The position numbers and the translations under genes are program-made. Positions 45,238-54,400 of a stretch of DNA of 64,000 bases are shown here, one piece after another. The stretch is from assembly GCF_001420695.1 (NCBI RefSeq), contig NZ_LJJB01000013.1:658121-722120 (forward strand), given 5' to 3'. The stretch is from Brevibacillus choshinensis (lineage in GTDB: Bacteria > Bacillota > Bacilli > Brevibacillales > Brevibacillaceae). The first letter of the stretch is position 1. Each line of letters starts with the position of its first letter. Under the pieces are notes generated by a model. The model did no database searches. It saw only the letters and a program-made list of their open reading frames with translations, and was not told the DNA's origin.

Positions 45238-46371
45238 TTGAGTAAAATTCGAGTTCTTGTCACAGATGATTCTGCATTCATGAGAAAAGTTATTTCCGAC
45301 ATTTTATCGACAGATCCAGATATCGAAGTCATTGATCGAGCAAGAAACGGACTCGAGTGTATTGAAAAATGCAAGCAACTGAATCCGGACGTCCTCACGT
45401 TGGATATTGAAATGCCCGTCATGGACGGACTGACAGCGTTGAAGTCATTGATGAGAGATCATCCCTTGCCGATCGTAATGTTGAGTAGCCTGACGAGAGA
45501 GGGAGCGGATGCAACCATTCAAGCGTTGGAATTGGGCGCGTTCGACTTTGTAACCAAACCGTCAGGACCGATATCGCTTGATATACATAAAGTTGGCGAT
45601 CGTTTGATTGAACGGGTAAAAGCGGCCTATCTCACAAAAGGTCGCTTGCAACGACAATCCGCTATTCAGAATACGATCAAGCCACTAGAGTCGGATCCAT
45701 TGCAACCAGTTAAGCCGGTTGCTCCTGTACCTGTAACGACAGTAGCGACACCGACTGTTATCGAGCGGGCATTGCCACCGAGAAGGATCGGCATTGCAAA
45801 GCCAAGACTGGTGACTTTGGGAACTTCTACTGGTGGACCAAAAGCACTGCAAATCGTTTTGACAGCTATACCAGCTGATTTTCCTGCTCCAATCGCTGTG
45901 GTTCAACACATGCCTGCCGGCTTTACCAAATCGTTGGCGCAGCGACTGAATACGTTGTCGAAAATCCACGTAACTGAGGTCGAGGATGGACAAGTATTGG
46001 AGCCAGGGACGGCCTATATTGCACCTGGAGGCTTTCATTTTGAAGTTCGGCAAGTGAACGGCCGATTGCAGGCTCATCTGCATCAGGAGGAGCCGCGCGG
46101 AGGCCATCGTCCTTCTGTCGACGTTTTATTTGAATCAGTCAGTCGATTGACAAATGTAGACAAATGGGCAATTATCATGACAGGCATGGGAAATGATGGG
46201 ACAAAAGGTCTAAAAATGATGAAAGAACTCGGGACTGTTACGAGTATTGTCGAAGATGAGTCGACTTGTGTCGTATACGGAATGCCCCGTTCAGCCGTTC
46301 ATGCAGGCCTGGCAGACAAAGTAGCCCCTGTTGATAAAATTCCAGAGCTGTTGTGCAAGCTCGTGCACTGA
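45238..46371 (+). CDS. cheB: Chemotaxis response regulator methylesterase CheB
   Basis: 377 residues. Receiver domain with Asp56 in LTLDIEMPVMDG, a Pro/Val/Thr-rich linker (about 140-180), and the C-terminal methylesterase with the catalytic triad in GTSTGGPKAL (Ser), VVQHMPAGF (His) and MTGMGNDGTKG (Asp). It demethylates and deamidates receptors. TTG start; AAGGAAGGGAG lies upstream at slightly long spacing. Confidence 0.95.
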   Translation: MSKIRVLVTDDSAFMRKVISDILSTDPDIEVIDRARNGLECIEKCKQLNPDVLTLDIEMPVMDGLTALKSLMRDHPLPIVMLSSLTREGADATIQALELGAFDFVTKPSGPISLDIHKVGDRLIERVKAAYLTKGRLQRQSAIQNTIKPLESDPLQPVKPVAPVPVTTVATPTVIERALPPRRIGIAKPRLVTLGTSTGGPKALQIVLTAIPADFPAPIAVVQHMPAGFTKSLAQRLNTLSKIHVTEVEDGQVLEPGTAYIAPGGFHFEVRQVNGRLQAHLHQEEPRGGHRPSVDVLFESVSRLTNVDKWAIIMTGMGNDGTKGLKMMKELGTVTSIVEDESTCVVYGMPRSAVHAGLADKVAPVDKIPELLCKLVH

Positions 46372-46391
46372 TTTTGGGAGGTGGATCACCG

Positions 46392-48428
46392 ATGGATATG
46401 AATCAGTATTTGGACATGTTTATCGAAGAATCGAAAGAACATTTGCAAGCAATCAATGCAAATCTGCTCCTGTTGGAAAATGATCCCGGCAACATTACAC
46501 ATGTAAAGGAAATTTTCCGCTCTGCTCATACCCTCAAAGGGATGTCGGCGACCATGGGTTTTGAAGACATGGCGAGTCTAACGCACGAAGCAGAAAATGT
46601 GTTAGACCTCATTCGCAACCAAAAGCTGACGATTAACAGCGACATCATGGACGTGATTTTCCATAGCGTCGATTTGATCGAGGGCATGGTGATCGACATT
46701 ACCGAAGGCGGAGATGGGTCTGCAGATGTTTCGATTCCGGTAAAAAAATTGCGATCGATCGTTGCTGGTGATTTTAGCGCCGAGCTGGAAATCGCTGCGG
46801 CCGTAGCCGTTGAGGAAGAAGCTCCGGTAGTGGAGCAGGCAGTAGTCGGGGAAAATGAGCTGGATGACTACGCTCTGATGGTCTTGAAACAATCCAAAGA
46901 GCTAGGCAATCAATTGATGTGGATCAAGGTTACGTTGAATGAAAATTGCCTGCTCAAAGCGGCTCGTGCCTATATGGTATTCGATCAGCTGGAATCGATG
47001 GGTGAAGTCATCAAGACTAAGCCGACTGTAGAAGACATCGAGAACGAACGCTTCGAGACCTCATTCGAGATTGCTTATGTAACGATGCAGTCCGAGGAAA
47101 AAATTCGCAATACGATTTTAAACATTTCTGAGACTCATGATGTAAAGATTGATCCAATTCAACTGAAAGAAGCATCGGCTCCAGCACCAGTGGTTGCAGT
47201 GCCTTCTGAGTCAGCTTCTGAAGTGAAAAAAGCACCAGAGGTACAGCAAGCGACGGCACGTAAGCAAGCAGCCGGTGGTAAAACGATCCGCGTAGATATC
47301 GATCGTCTGGATATTCTGATGAATCTGTTTAGCGAGCTTGTTATCGATCGTGGTCGACTGGAGCAGTTGGCCAAAGAAATTGGCAAAAGTGAGCTGCATG
47401 AAACGGTTGAACACATGAGTCGCATCAGTGGAGATCTGCAGAATATCATTTTGACTATGCGAATGGTCCCAGTCGAACAAGTTTTCAATCGCTTCCCACG
47501 TATGATTCGCGATTTACAAAAAGATTTGAACAAGAAAGTCAATCTCGAAATCATCGGTGCGGAAACAGAGCTGGATCGTACGGTGATCGATGAAATCGGT
47601 GATCCTCTCAATCACTTGCTCCGCAATTCTCTCGACCATGGTATCGAGTCACCTGCTGATAGGAAGAAAGCAGGAAAGCCAGAAGAAGGGACCATTGTCC
47701 TGCGCGCATACCACAGTGGGAACCACGTCTTTATTGAAGTAAAAGACGATGGGGCAGGTATCAACAAGGAACGAGTGCTGAAAAAAGCAATCGAGCGAGG
47801 GATCGTGAACCCTGCAAATGCGGACAGCATGAGTGACAAGCAAATCCACGAATTGTTGTTTGCGGCTGGCTTTAGCACAGCTGAAGTCATCTCGGATATC
47901 TCCGGAAGAGGCGTCGGTCTGGATGTCGTAAAATCAAAGATCGAATCGCTTGGTGGCAGTGTCGGAGTTGATTCCGTACGCGGTCAAGGCACGACATTCT
48001 TGATCCAGCTTCCACTTACACTCTCTATTATTTCTGCCATGCTCGTTCAAGTGCAGGATGAGAAATATGCAGTTCCGCTGAGCTCGATTATCGAGACGGC
48101 CGTATTCAAGAAAGATCAGATCATGATGGCTCATCGCCAAAAAGTGATCGACTTCCGAGGACGAGTTGTCCCGCTTGTATCCCTTCAAGACATATTCCAA
48201 GTGCCTGTGAGTGATGCGGCAGTCGATGAAGATGAAGTTGCTGTCATCATCGTACGAAAAGGAGAAAAGATGGCTGGACTGGTCGTCGATTCCTTCATCG
48301 GTCAACAGGAAATCGTACTGAAATCCTTAGGCAAGTATCTGGTTAATGTTTTCGCCATCTCCGGTGCAACGATCCTAGGAGACGGTCAAGTAGCACTCAT
48401 TATCGATTGCAATGCACTGATCAAGTAA
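46392..48428 (+). CDS. cheA: Chemotaxis histidine kinase CheA
   Basis: 678 residues. P1 with the phosphorylated His46 in RSAHTLKGMS, P2 CheY/CheB-binding region, P3 dimerisation helices (about 325-390), P4 kinase with LRNSLDHGIES and GRGVGLDVV, and a C-terminal CheW-like P5. ATG 46392 follows TTTGGGAGGTGGATCACC; an in-frame upstream start overlaps cheB. Confidence 0.96.
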   Translation: MDMNQYLDMFIEESKEHLQAINANLLLLENDPGNITHVKEIFRSAHTLKGMSATMGFEDMASLTHEAENVLDLIRNQKLTINSDIMDVIFHSVDLIEGMVIDITEGGDGSADVSIPVKKLRSIVAGDFSAELEIAAAVAVEEEAPVVEQAVVGENELDDYALMVLKQSKELGNQLMWIKVTLNENCLLKAARAYMVFDQLESMGEVIKTKPTVEDIENERFETSFEIAYVTMQSEEKIRNTILNISETHDVKIDPIQLKEASAPAPVVAVPSESASEVKKAPEVQQATARKQAAGGKTIRVDIDRLDILMNLFSELVIDRGRLEQLAKEIGKSELHETVEHMSRISGDLQNIILTMRMVPVEQVFNRFPRMIRDLQKDLNKKVNLEIIGAETELDRTVIDEIGDPLNHLLRNSLDHGIESPADRKKAGKPEEGTIVLRAYHSGNHVFIEVKDDGAGINKERVLKKAIERGIVNPANADSMSDKQIHELLFAAGFSTAEVISDISGRGVGLDVVKSKIESLGGSVGVDSVRGQGTTFLIQLPLTLSIISAMLVQVQDEKYAVPLSSIIETAVFKKDQIMMAHRQKVIDFRGRVVPLVSLQDIFQVPVSDAAVDEDEVAVIIVRKGEKMAGLVVDSFIGQQEIVLKSLGKYLVNVFAISGATILGDGQVALIIDCNALIK

Positions 48429-48446
48429 AAGAGGAGGGGCAGCCAC

Positions 48447-48923
48447 ATGCTCGAGCACAAGGAAATCGTAGGCGAAGTGAAAGTGATTGTCTTTCGTTTA
48501 AAAGATGAAGAGTACGGAGTCGAAGTCAACCAGGTCAAATCGATCGAAAAACTGGAACACATTACACGTGTTCCGCGAACGCCGAAGTTTGTGAAAGGGG
48601 TAATCAACCTGCGTGGAGTTGTGACCCCGATCATCGATTTGCGTAACCGTTTTGAGTTGGAAGAGAGCGTCTACTCCGAATCGACACGTATCATTATCGT
48701 GGCGGTGGGAGAGCTGGAAGTAGGCTTGATTGTAGATGCTGCCAACGACGTAATTGATATCGCGGTAGACGCGATCGAACCACCGCCAGAAGTAGTTGGC
48801 GGAGTAGAGGCAGCCTATCTGCGCGGCGTTGCCAAGCTGGACAAGCGTCTCTTGATTCTCTTGAATCTCGATAAAGTGTTGAGTACAGAAGAAATCAAGC
48901 AATTGGACGCAATTGAGGGGTAA
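48447..48923 (+). CDS. cheW: Chemotaxis coupling protein CheW
   Basis: 158 residues. One CheW domain with VNQVKSIEKLEHITRVPRTP, VKGVINLRGVVTPIIDLR and the closing KRLLILLNLDKVL. It couples CheA to receptors. Ribosome site: AGAGGAGGGGCAGCCAC. The next gene, cheC, begins 4 bases after its end. Confidence 0.95.
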   Translation: MLEHKEIVGEVKVIVFRLKDEEYGVEVNQVKSIEKLEHITRVPRTPKFVKGVINLRGVVTPIIDLRNRFELEESVYSESTRIIIVAVGELEVGLIVDAANDVIDIAVDAIEPPPEVVGGVEAAYLRGVAKLDKRLLILLNLDKVLSTEEIKQLDAIEG

Positions 48924-48927
48924 GAAA

Positions 48928-49554
48928 ATGGGCTACTTTACGAAGTTTGGAGATTTCCAGTTTGACGTACTGCGAGAAATTGGGAATATTGGAGCGGGAC
49001 ATGCAGCCACCGCCCTCTCTAAACTCATGCAAAAAGAAATCGATATGAAAGTGCCGCAGGTCAGCATTATTCCTTTCGATGAAGTGGCGGATTGTGTGGG
49101 TGGGGCTGAGACAGTTGTCGTGACGGTTTTCCTCCGTGTAGAAGGCGACAGCCCCGGGAATATGTTCTTTATTCTTGATATGGATTCAGCCAAGCATATA
49201 CTGCAGCAAATCACAGGGATCGAAAAGGATGTGCATGAATGGGAAGAGCTTGAGATTTCGGCTTTGCACGAAATCGGGAATATCTTGACAGGCTCTTACC
49301 TTTCATCGCTTGCTGATTTTACCCAATTGAATTTGCAGCCATCGGTACCTGCTTTGGCAGTAGACATGGCGGGTGCCATTCTCAGTTATGGTTTGATTGC
49401 TCTTGGACAGGCAGGCGATTTCGCACTCACGATTGACACAGCATTCTTTGAGGGAAATGAACAAGTGAAAGGGAACTTCTTTTTGATTCCTGATCCCGAT
49501 TCCCTCCCCATTCTATTTCGTTCACTAGGAGTTCCTTTCGATGGAGATAATTAA
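48928..49554 (+). CDS. cheC: CheY-P phosphatase CheC
   Basis: 208 residues. Two active-site helices with Glu and Asn: REIGNIGAGHAATALS and LHEIGNILTGSYLSSL. It removes phosphate from CheY and binds CheD. ATG 48928 is chosen because GAGGGG lies 9 bases before; it starts just after cheW. It overlaps cheD by 14 bases. Confidence 0.94.
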   Translation: MGYFTKFGDFQFDVLREIGNIGAGHAATALSKLMQKEIDMKVPQVSIIPFDEVADCVGGAETVVVTVFLRVEGDSPGNMFFILDMDSAKHILQQITGIEKDVHEWEELEISALHEIGNILTGSYLSSLADFTQLNLQPSVPALAVDMAGAILSYGLIALGQAGDFALTIDTAFFEGNEQVKGNFFLIPDPDSLPILFRSLGVPFDGDN

Positions 49555-50026
49555 GATTGGTATGGCCGATCTCGGTGTGGCAAAACCGACGAGCCGACTG
49601 CGTACTACTGGCCTTGGCTCTTGCGTAGGGGTCGTGCTCTACGACAATATTCATAAAATTGCTGGAATGGCTCATGTCATGCTACCAGAATCATCTCTGG
49701 CAAAGGGCGGGGAACTGACAGTAGGGAAATATGCAGACACGGCTATTCCATATCTGATCAATCAGATGGAGCGAGCGGGTGCTTCCACCCGTCATATCGT
49801 GGCGAAACTTGCTGGAGGAGCACAAATGTTCGCGTTTCTCGGAAGCACTGATACGATGCGGATTGGTCCGAGGAATGTGGATGCATGTAAATTGGCTTTG
49901 AAGGACGCGCAGATAAAAATAGTGGCCGAAGATACAGGGGGTAACTGTGGTCGGACAATAGAGATGGATGCCACAAACGGCGTGCTTCAAATCCGAACTG
50001 TAAATCAAGGTGTGAAGGAAGTATAG
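49541..50026 (+). CDS. cheD: Chemoreceptor glutamine deamidase CheD
   Basis: 161 residues. Catalytic Cys28 in TGLGSCVGV and His45 in GMAHVMLP. It deamidates receptor glutamines and is regulated by CheC. The 14-base overlap with cheC and the ribosome site CTAGGAG inside cheC point to coupled translation. Confidence 0.95.
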   Translation: MEIIKIGMADLGVAKPTSRLRTTGLGSCVGVVLYDNIHKIAGMAHVMLPESSLAKGGELTVGKYADTAIPYLINQMERAGASTRHIVAKLAGGAQMFAFLGSTDTMRIGPRNVDACKLALKDAQIKIVAEDTGGNCGRTIEMDATNGVLQIRTVNQGVKEV

Positions 50027-50028
50027 GG

Positions 50029-50409
50029 ATGATAGGAACCATTTGGATTAATTCTGGCTTGGGACTTCTCGCTTTTGTTGTCACGCTTGCGACGGCATGG
50101 GCGAGCAACGTCTGGCTTGTTTCACTGGAACGAGCAGGTGTCGCATTCATTATATTTTTCCTCGCCGCTTTTCCTATCCGTTGGGTTCTCACCAAGGTGA
50201 CACATAACGCTTCTCTTCCTTCCGTAAAAGAAGGAGAAGTTGCTCTTCATGAAAGGAGTACTTCTCCTCTAGAGGGAAAAGAGGATAGGCAGGCAGACGA
50301 GAACACGGAATCATTCTCTCCCCTTTCTATTTCCCAAATGGAGAGAATTCGTCCGATTGAGGATCCCACCACTGTTGCAGAGGTCGTTAGGCGCTTAACA
50401 GATGAGTAA
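50029..50409 (+). CDS. Unknown membrane protein between cheD and sigD
   Basis: 126 residues. Two membrane segments (about 9-26 and 37-56) and a charged C-terminal half with acidic and Ser-rich stretches ending TVAEVVRRLTDE. No family recognised. It starts 3 bases after cheD with GGAAGTATAG as ribosome site and ends 17 bases before sigD, so it is an integral part of the operon. B. subtilis has no gene here. A role in motility is an inference from position. Confidence 0.78.
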   Translation: MIGTIWINSGLGLLAFVVTLATAWASNVWLVSLERAGVAFIIFFLAAFPIRWVLTKVTHNASLPSVKEGEVALHERSTSPLEGKEDRQADENTESFSPLSISQMERIRPIEDPTTVAEVVRRLTDE

Positions 50410-50426
50410 AGGCTGGTGACTAATTC

Positions 50427-51215
50427 GTGGCACGGCTAACCATTCAAGAGAAGGCAAAAGAATTCGATAAATGGGTCATGTGGAAGCAAGAGGGCAGTCG
50501 CGAGGCAGAAATCGATCTGATCACACGGTTTTTGCCACTCGTGGACAAAGTGGCCAACCGTTTGGCGATCAACCTACCAGCCAACGTGGACAAAGATGAC
50601 TTGATCAGTTATGGCCGCTTCGGGCTGCTGGACGCATTGGCCAAGTTTGACCATACACGTGGCTTGCAATTCGAGACGTACGCGATGTGGCGTATTCGTG
50701 GTGCCATGATTGACGGATTGCGTGAAAATGACTGGATCCCTCGTACTGTTCGAGACAAGGCCAAAAAAATCGAAGAAGCATACACAACATTGGAACAGCA
50801 AATGCTGCGAATGCCCACCGATCAAGAGGTAGCGGAGTACTTGGGGATTAGTGAGAAAGACCTTCAACAGGTGTTTTTTGAGACCTCTCTGGCGACGATG
50901 GTGTCTATCGACGAAGCAGTCGGTGATGAAGATGAGCAGAAAACAGCACGGCATTCATACATCGTAGATGAATTGACCCCGCGACCTGAAAATGTGGCGG
51001 AGGTTACTAGCCTGAAGGAAGTGCTGGTCACTGTTATCGATAAGCTCCCTGAAAAAGAAAGACTCGTCGTTTCCCTGTTTTACTTCGACGAGATGACCTT
51101 ATCGGAAATCGCTGAGATCATGGGCCTATCACCTTCACGCATTTCCCAGCTCCATTCCAAGGCTCTTTTCCGTCTTCGTTCTGCGTTGTCCAGGTGGAAG
51201 TCGCAATTGATGTAG
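50427..51215 (+). CDS. sigD: Flagellar RNA polymerase sigma factor SigD
   Basis: 262 residues. Sigma-28 family: region 2 with DLISYGRFGLLDALAKFD and YAMWRIRGAMIDGLRENDW split in the sequence, region 3, and region 4 with LSEIAEIMGLSPSRISQLHSKA. It drives late flagellar, chemoreceptor and autolysin genes. GTG start; the upstream ribosome site (AAGGCTGGTGA) is weak, which may keep levels low. Confidence 0.95.
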   Translation: MARLTIQEKAKEFDKWVMWKQEGSREAEIDLITRFLPLVDKVANRLAINLPANVDKDDLISYGRFGLLDALAKFDHTRGLQFETYAMWRIRGAMIDGLRENDWIPRTVRDKAKKIEEAYTTLEQQMLRMPTDQEVAEYLGISEKDLQQVFFETSLATMVSIDEAVGDEDEQKTARHSYIVDELTPRPENVAEVTSLKEVLVTVIDKLPEKERLVVSLFYFDEMTLSEIAEIMGLSPSRISQLHSKALFRLRSALSRWKSQLM

Positions 51216-51251
51216 AGTAAAAGTACCCAATGGTTTAAGGGGGTTAGAAGT

Positions 51252-52667
51252 TTGGAAGAGATCGGGAAATATCGATTAGAGGTAAAGCTGTCTGCAGACA
51301 AATTGGAAGCGGGGATCCTACTTCGAGTAGATGAGGAGGATCTTGACACCCTTTTACTCAGGGAAGAGGACATTTACAAGGAACTGCAAAAACAAAGAGT
51401 CACGTTTGGAATCTTGGACAATGTAATCAGAGACATGTGTGCCTTGCCGAGAAAGTATGCCAATGCACAGGCGACCATTGCCCGAGGTATTCAACCAATC
51501 CCAGGGAAGGATGGCTCGATGGAGTATCCGTATCTGGATGCCGTGCAAGATGGCAATGGCCCCAAAGAGCTGGAAGATGGTCGAGTCGATTTTTACAACG
51601 TGACGGTGATTCCGAATGTAGCCAAAGGACAGCTGCTGGCTCGCAGGATTCCTGCAGATCATGGTCAACCGGGTACAGCTGTTACCGGAGAGCCCATCGC
51701 TCCCAAAGCCGGCAAAGAAGTGATCATTAAGCCTGGAAAAAACGTGGTGCATAATCAGGAGAGAACCATGATTTATGCCGCTATCGATGGACAAGTATCG
51801 TTCACGGATCAGGATAAGATGAACGTCTTCCCCGTTTTTGAAGTAAATGGAGACGTAGACTTTGGTGTAGGCAACATCGACTTTGTGGGAACGGTGGTCA
51901 TTCGCGGGAACGTCTTGAATGGTTTTCGTGTAAAAGCATCAGGAGATATTCGTGTATTGGGGAGCGTAGAGGGCGCTGAGCTCCACGCGGAAGGTTCAAT
52001 CGAAATCAAAAGCGGAATCGTAGCTCAGGACAAAGGTTCTATCGTGGCAGGACAAAACATCCGGACTTCCTTTATTCAGAATGCGAATGTGACTGCTGGT
52101 AATCAAGTAATCGTCTCACAAAGTATTATGTTTTCTACGGTTCGTGCAGGGAAACAAATTATTTGCAAAGGCGCGAAAGGCATTATTATTGGCGGTGTTT
52201 TACAAGCAGGGGAGAAGATTGCTGCACGCGTATTTGGAAATTCCAGCGCCACTCCCACTGTTTTAGAAGTCGGAGTTAAACCGGAACTCCGTCAAGAATT
52301 GGTCCAAATTCAGAAAGAACTGCAACTAGTGTACGAAAATTTGCGCAAAACGGACCAAGGTCTAAGTGTCATGAATCAGATTCTGCAAACAAGTGGCGAG
52401 TTGCCAGCAGATAAACGGATGCTGCAAATCAAGCTAACGAACACCCGATTGGTTTTGGAAAAGGAATGCAAGTCTCTGGAGACACGCAAGAAAGACGTAG
52501 AAACCGAACTAAAAGGTGAGGGACCTGCGGCTATCGAAGCGTATCACGTCATGTATCCGGGTATTAAAATGACATTTGGTAAGCTCGTTCACTTCATAAA
52601 ACACGAGTATGCACGGACGCGATTCGTCGTAATGGAAGGCGAGATCAGTACAGCGACGCTCATATAA
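51252..52667 (+). CDS. FapA/DUF342 family protein
   Basis: 471 residues. N-terminal alpha/beta part (about 1-175), a central DUF342 beta-helix-like repeat region (about 190-320: VNGDVDFGVGNIDFVGTVVIRGNV and VKASGDIRVLGSVEGAELHAEG), and a C-terminal coiled coil (about 340-420). DUF342 proteins, including FapA, occur in flagellar operons of several bacteria and are linked to flagellar placement or assembly. TTG start after AAGGGGGTTAGAAGT. It follows sigD by 36 bases; no terminator is seen between. Confidence 0.82.
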   Translation: MEEIGKYRLEVKLSADKLEAGILLRVDEEDLDTLLLREEDIYKELQKQRVTFGILDNVIRDMCALPRKYANAQATIARGIQPIPGKDGSMEYPYLDAVQDGNGPKELEDGRVDFYNVTVIPNVAKGQLLARRIPADHGQPGTAVTGEPIAPKAGKEVIIKPGKNVVHNQERTMIYAAIDGQVSFTDQDKMNVFPVFEVNGDVDFGVGNIDFVGTVVIRGNVLNGFRVKASGDIRVLGSVEGAELHAEGSIEIKSGIVAQDKGSIVAGQNIRTSFIQNANVTAGNQVIVSQSIMFSTVRAGKQIICKGAKGIIIGGVLQAGEKIAARVFGNSSATPTVLEVGVKPELRQELVQIQKELQLVYENLRKTDQGLSVMNQILQTSGELPADKRMLQIKLTNTRLVLEKECKSLETRKKDVETELKGEGPAAIEAYHVMYPGIKMTFGKLVHFIKHEYARTRFVVMEGEISTATLI

Positions 52668-52710
52668 AATACAGGTCCAGTAACATCTTGTACAAGGGAG
52701 TTGGGCTGCG

Positions 52711-53049
52711 ATGAGTTTGAAGACGGTAGAATTGCAAGTCGCGTTGCCGCGTACGCTAGAAGTTAGCCGAATTCAGGAGCATCAACAGCAGCGTACTGTA
52801 CATGAGCAGCAATCGCTGATCAATGAGAGGAACCTTCACGATCAACAGATGCGTCAACGGCCTCTCGATATCGAGCATACCGAAAAAAATCAGATCCGGG
52901 AGCGGGAGAAGAAACAAAAAAAGAACCAGAAAGATTCCGCAGCGTTTGCCTCTTCTGAAGGAGGAGACATGACCGGTGAAGCAAAAACAACCCTTCCTGT
53001 ATCGATGAGAGATCCCTTACGCGGGCGTATGATTGATATATCTTTGTAA
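52711..53049 (+). CDS. Small Gln/Glu/Arg-rich protein, unknown
   Basis: 112 residues, extremely rich in Gln, Glu, Arg and His in the middle (helical, likely coiled coil about 15-75), basic KKQKKNQK segment and a C-terminal PLRGRMIDISL that looks conserved in style. No membrane segment and no family recognised. Ribosome site AAGGGAGTTGGGCTGCG is good. Position between the FapA-like gene and the SwrB-like gene suggests a flagellar link. Confidence 0.7.
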   Translation: MSLKTVELQVALPRTLEVSRIQEHQQQRTVHEQQSLINERNLHDQQMRQRPLDIEHTEKNQIREREKKQKKNQKDSAAFASSEGGDMTGEAKTTLPVSMRDPLRGRMIDISL

Positions 53050-53088
53050 TATCGGAAAAAAGACAAGCCAGAAGCAAAGGTGGCTAAC

Positions 53089-53604
53089 ATGGACGTAGTG
53101 TATCTCATCTTGATCGGTGTGGGAGTACTGAGTATGGTTATTGCTTTGTTCATAAAGGCAAAGCCAGCAGGTGATTTCGACACGATGTTACCGACACATC
53201 GCACCACGGACAAGGCAGAGCTAGAGAAGGCTCTGCAGCATATGGGTAGACAAATTAAGCAGGAAAAGGACTGGATGCAGAAACAACTCGACCAGTCTCA
53301 CGAAGAGCTTCTAATAGAAGTAAAAGATCTAAGACAGCGTTTGGAGCAGCTGGAAAACGGGCGAGGCGTGCAACAAATACAACAAGTCCGTGAGAACGTA
53401 CAGCACGAGGCAGCGATTGAAAAGCTTGATCCCAAGGAAGAAGACGTGCTGGTACTGCGTGAAAGATATCGCAGAGTCTTTGAATTGCAGCGAGAAGGGC
53501 TATCCCTTGATGAAATCGCCAAACGTCTGGGAGCAGGGCGTGGGGAAATCGACCTGATCTTTGCATTGGCTGCGAAGAACGAAAGAGGTATGGCAGATGC
53601 GTAA
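53089..53604 (+). CDS. SwrB-like membrane protein
   Basis: 171 residues. One N-terminal membrane helix (about 2-22), a coiled coil (about 38-85) and a C-terminal helix-turn-helix-like part (LQREGLSLDEIAKRLGAGRGEI). The layout and position after sigD resemble B. subtilis SwrB, an activator of flagellar assembly through FliM/FliG. Sequence identity with SwrB is not established here. ATG 53089 has AAAGGTGG at good spacing; GTG 53080 does not. Confidence 0.75.
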   Translation: MDVVYLILIGVGVLSMVIALFIKAKPAGDFDTMLPTHRTTDKAELEKALQHMGRQIKQEKDWMQKQLDQSHEELLIEVKDLRQRLEQLENGRGVQQIQQVRENVQHEAAIEKLDPKEEDVLVLRERYRRVFELQREGLSLDEIAKRLGAGRGEIDLIFALAAKNERGMADA

Positions 53605-54217
53605 ACGGGAGCTGTTATTAGGTTTCGGAGCGGGAATGATCGTAGCTGCCGCTATAACGGGCTGGTTTCAAGCAAAGCAGGTGCCTTCTTCGACGAGGGC
53701 TCTTTCGTCTGACCAGATTAAAAATGCCGCAAAGGAATTACAAATGGTTGTTTTGACAAAAGAAGAATATGAGCAGTGGCAGCAGGAGAAGAAAGTGAAT
53801 GTAAAGCCTGCACCAGCACCACCGAAAGCACCTACAAAGCCACAAGCCCCATTATCGAAGCAGACAAGCACGCCGCATGTCTCAGCCGCGGAGACAAAGG
53901 AAACCACCGAGAAGACATCGACACACGAGAATGCAGCTACTGTTACACCGACACCTGCCCAAAATCCAGCTCCTCCTTCTGTAGAGATACCGCAGATTGA
54001 AAAGCAGGTTTCCTTTACCGTACCTTATAAAGCAACGGCAGAAGGTGTGGCAAAGCAACTTGTGCAAGCGGGAATCTTACCGACTGACAACAAGTTTGTC
54101 GACGAATTACGGAATCAGGACAAACTCAATCGAATCCGGGTGGGGACCTATCAAATATCTACACCTGCGACAGAAGCACAAATCGTCAAACTCATTACGA
54201 CACCGCCGAAGAAGTGA
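53597..54217 (+). CDS. Membrane protein with MltG-like C-terminal module
   Basis: 206 residues. One N-terminal membrane segment (about 7-24) with a short basic tail inside, a Pro/Thr/Lys/Ala-rich linker (about 66-140) and a C-terminal 60-residue module VSFTVPYKATAEGVAKQLVQAGI to VGTYQIS, like the LysM-type N-terminal part of YceG/MltG. The lytic transglycosylase domain of full MltG is absent, so cell-wall cleavage is not expected; wall or protein binding is possible. It overlaps the SwrB-like gene by 8 bases and ends the cluster. Confidence 0.72.
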   Translation: MRKRELLLGFGAGMIVAAAITGWFQAKQVPSSTRALSSDQIKNAAKELQMVVLTKEEYEQWQQEKKVNVKPAPAPPKAPTKPQAPLSKQTSTPHVSAAETKETTEKTSTHENAATVTPTPAQNPAPPSVEIPQIEKQVSFTVPYKATAEGVAKQLVQAGILPTDNKFVDELRNQDKLNRIRVGTYQISTPATEAQIVKLITTPPKK

Positions 54218-54232
54218 GGCGGTATTTTTTTG
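54202..54232 (+). terminator. Terminator at the end of the fla/che cluster
   Basis: The arms ACCGCC and GGCGGT around a 10-base loop are followed by ATTTTTTT. The hairpin includes the last codons and stop of the MltG-like gene. Confidence 0.85.
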
Positions 54233-54254
54233 CGAAAATAATGGAATCTGTTTG

Positions 54255-54283
54255 TTGCAATTGAAAGTTCCATATGATATATT
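54255..54283 (+). promoter_or_regulatory. Sigma-A promoter of rpsB
   Basis: TTGCAA at 54255-54260 and TATATT at 54278-54283, spacing exactly 17 bases. It lies just after the terminator of the flagellar cluster and about 126 bases before rpsB, leaving a leader of about 120 bases. Confidence 0.8.
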
Positions 54284-54289
54284 CATTTA

Positions 54290-54400
54290 CGGTGTTGAAA
54301 TCGCACGTCCACCAATTCCAGCAACGGTGCTGCCTCAGGCAGATTTGTCTGGAACATGCGGTGTGGCGGAGGTACTCATCAAAAAACCACTTTTAAGGAG
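54290..54400 (+). ncRNA. Structured 5' leader of rpsB, possible S2-binding RNA
   Basis: Within the untranslated leader, TTCCAG (54316-54321) pairs with CTGGAA (54349-54354), flanked by CACC/GGTG extension, and a small GCC-TCA-GGC hairpin (54332-54340) sits in the loop. Leaders of ribosomal protein genes in Bacteria often bind their own product; such feedback here is a hypothesis. Confidence 0.45.
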
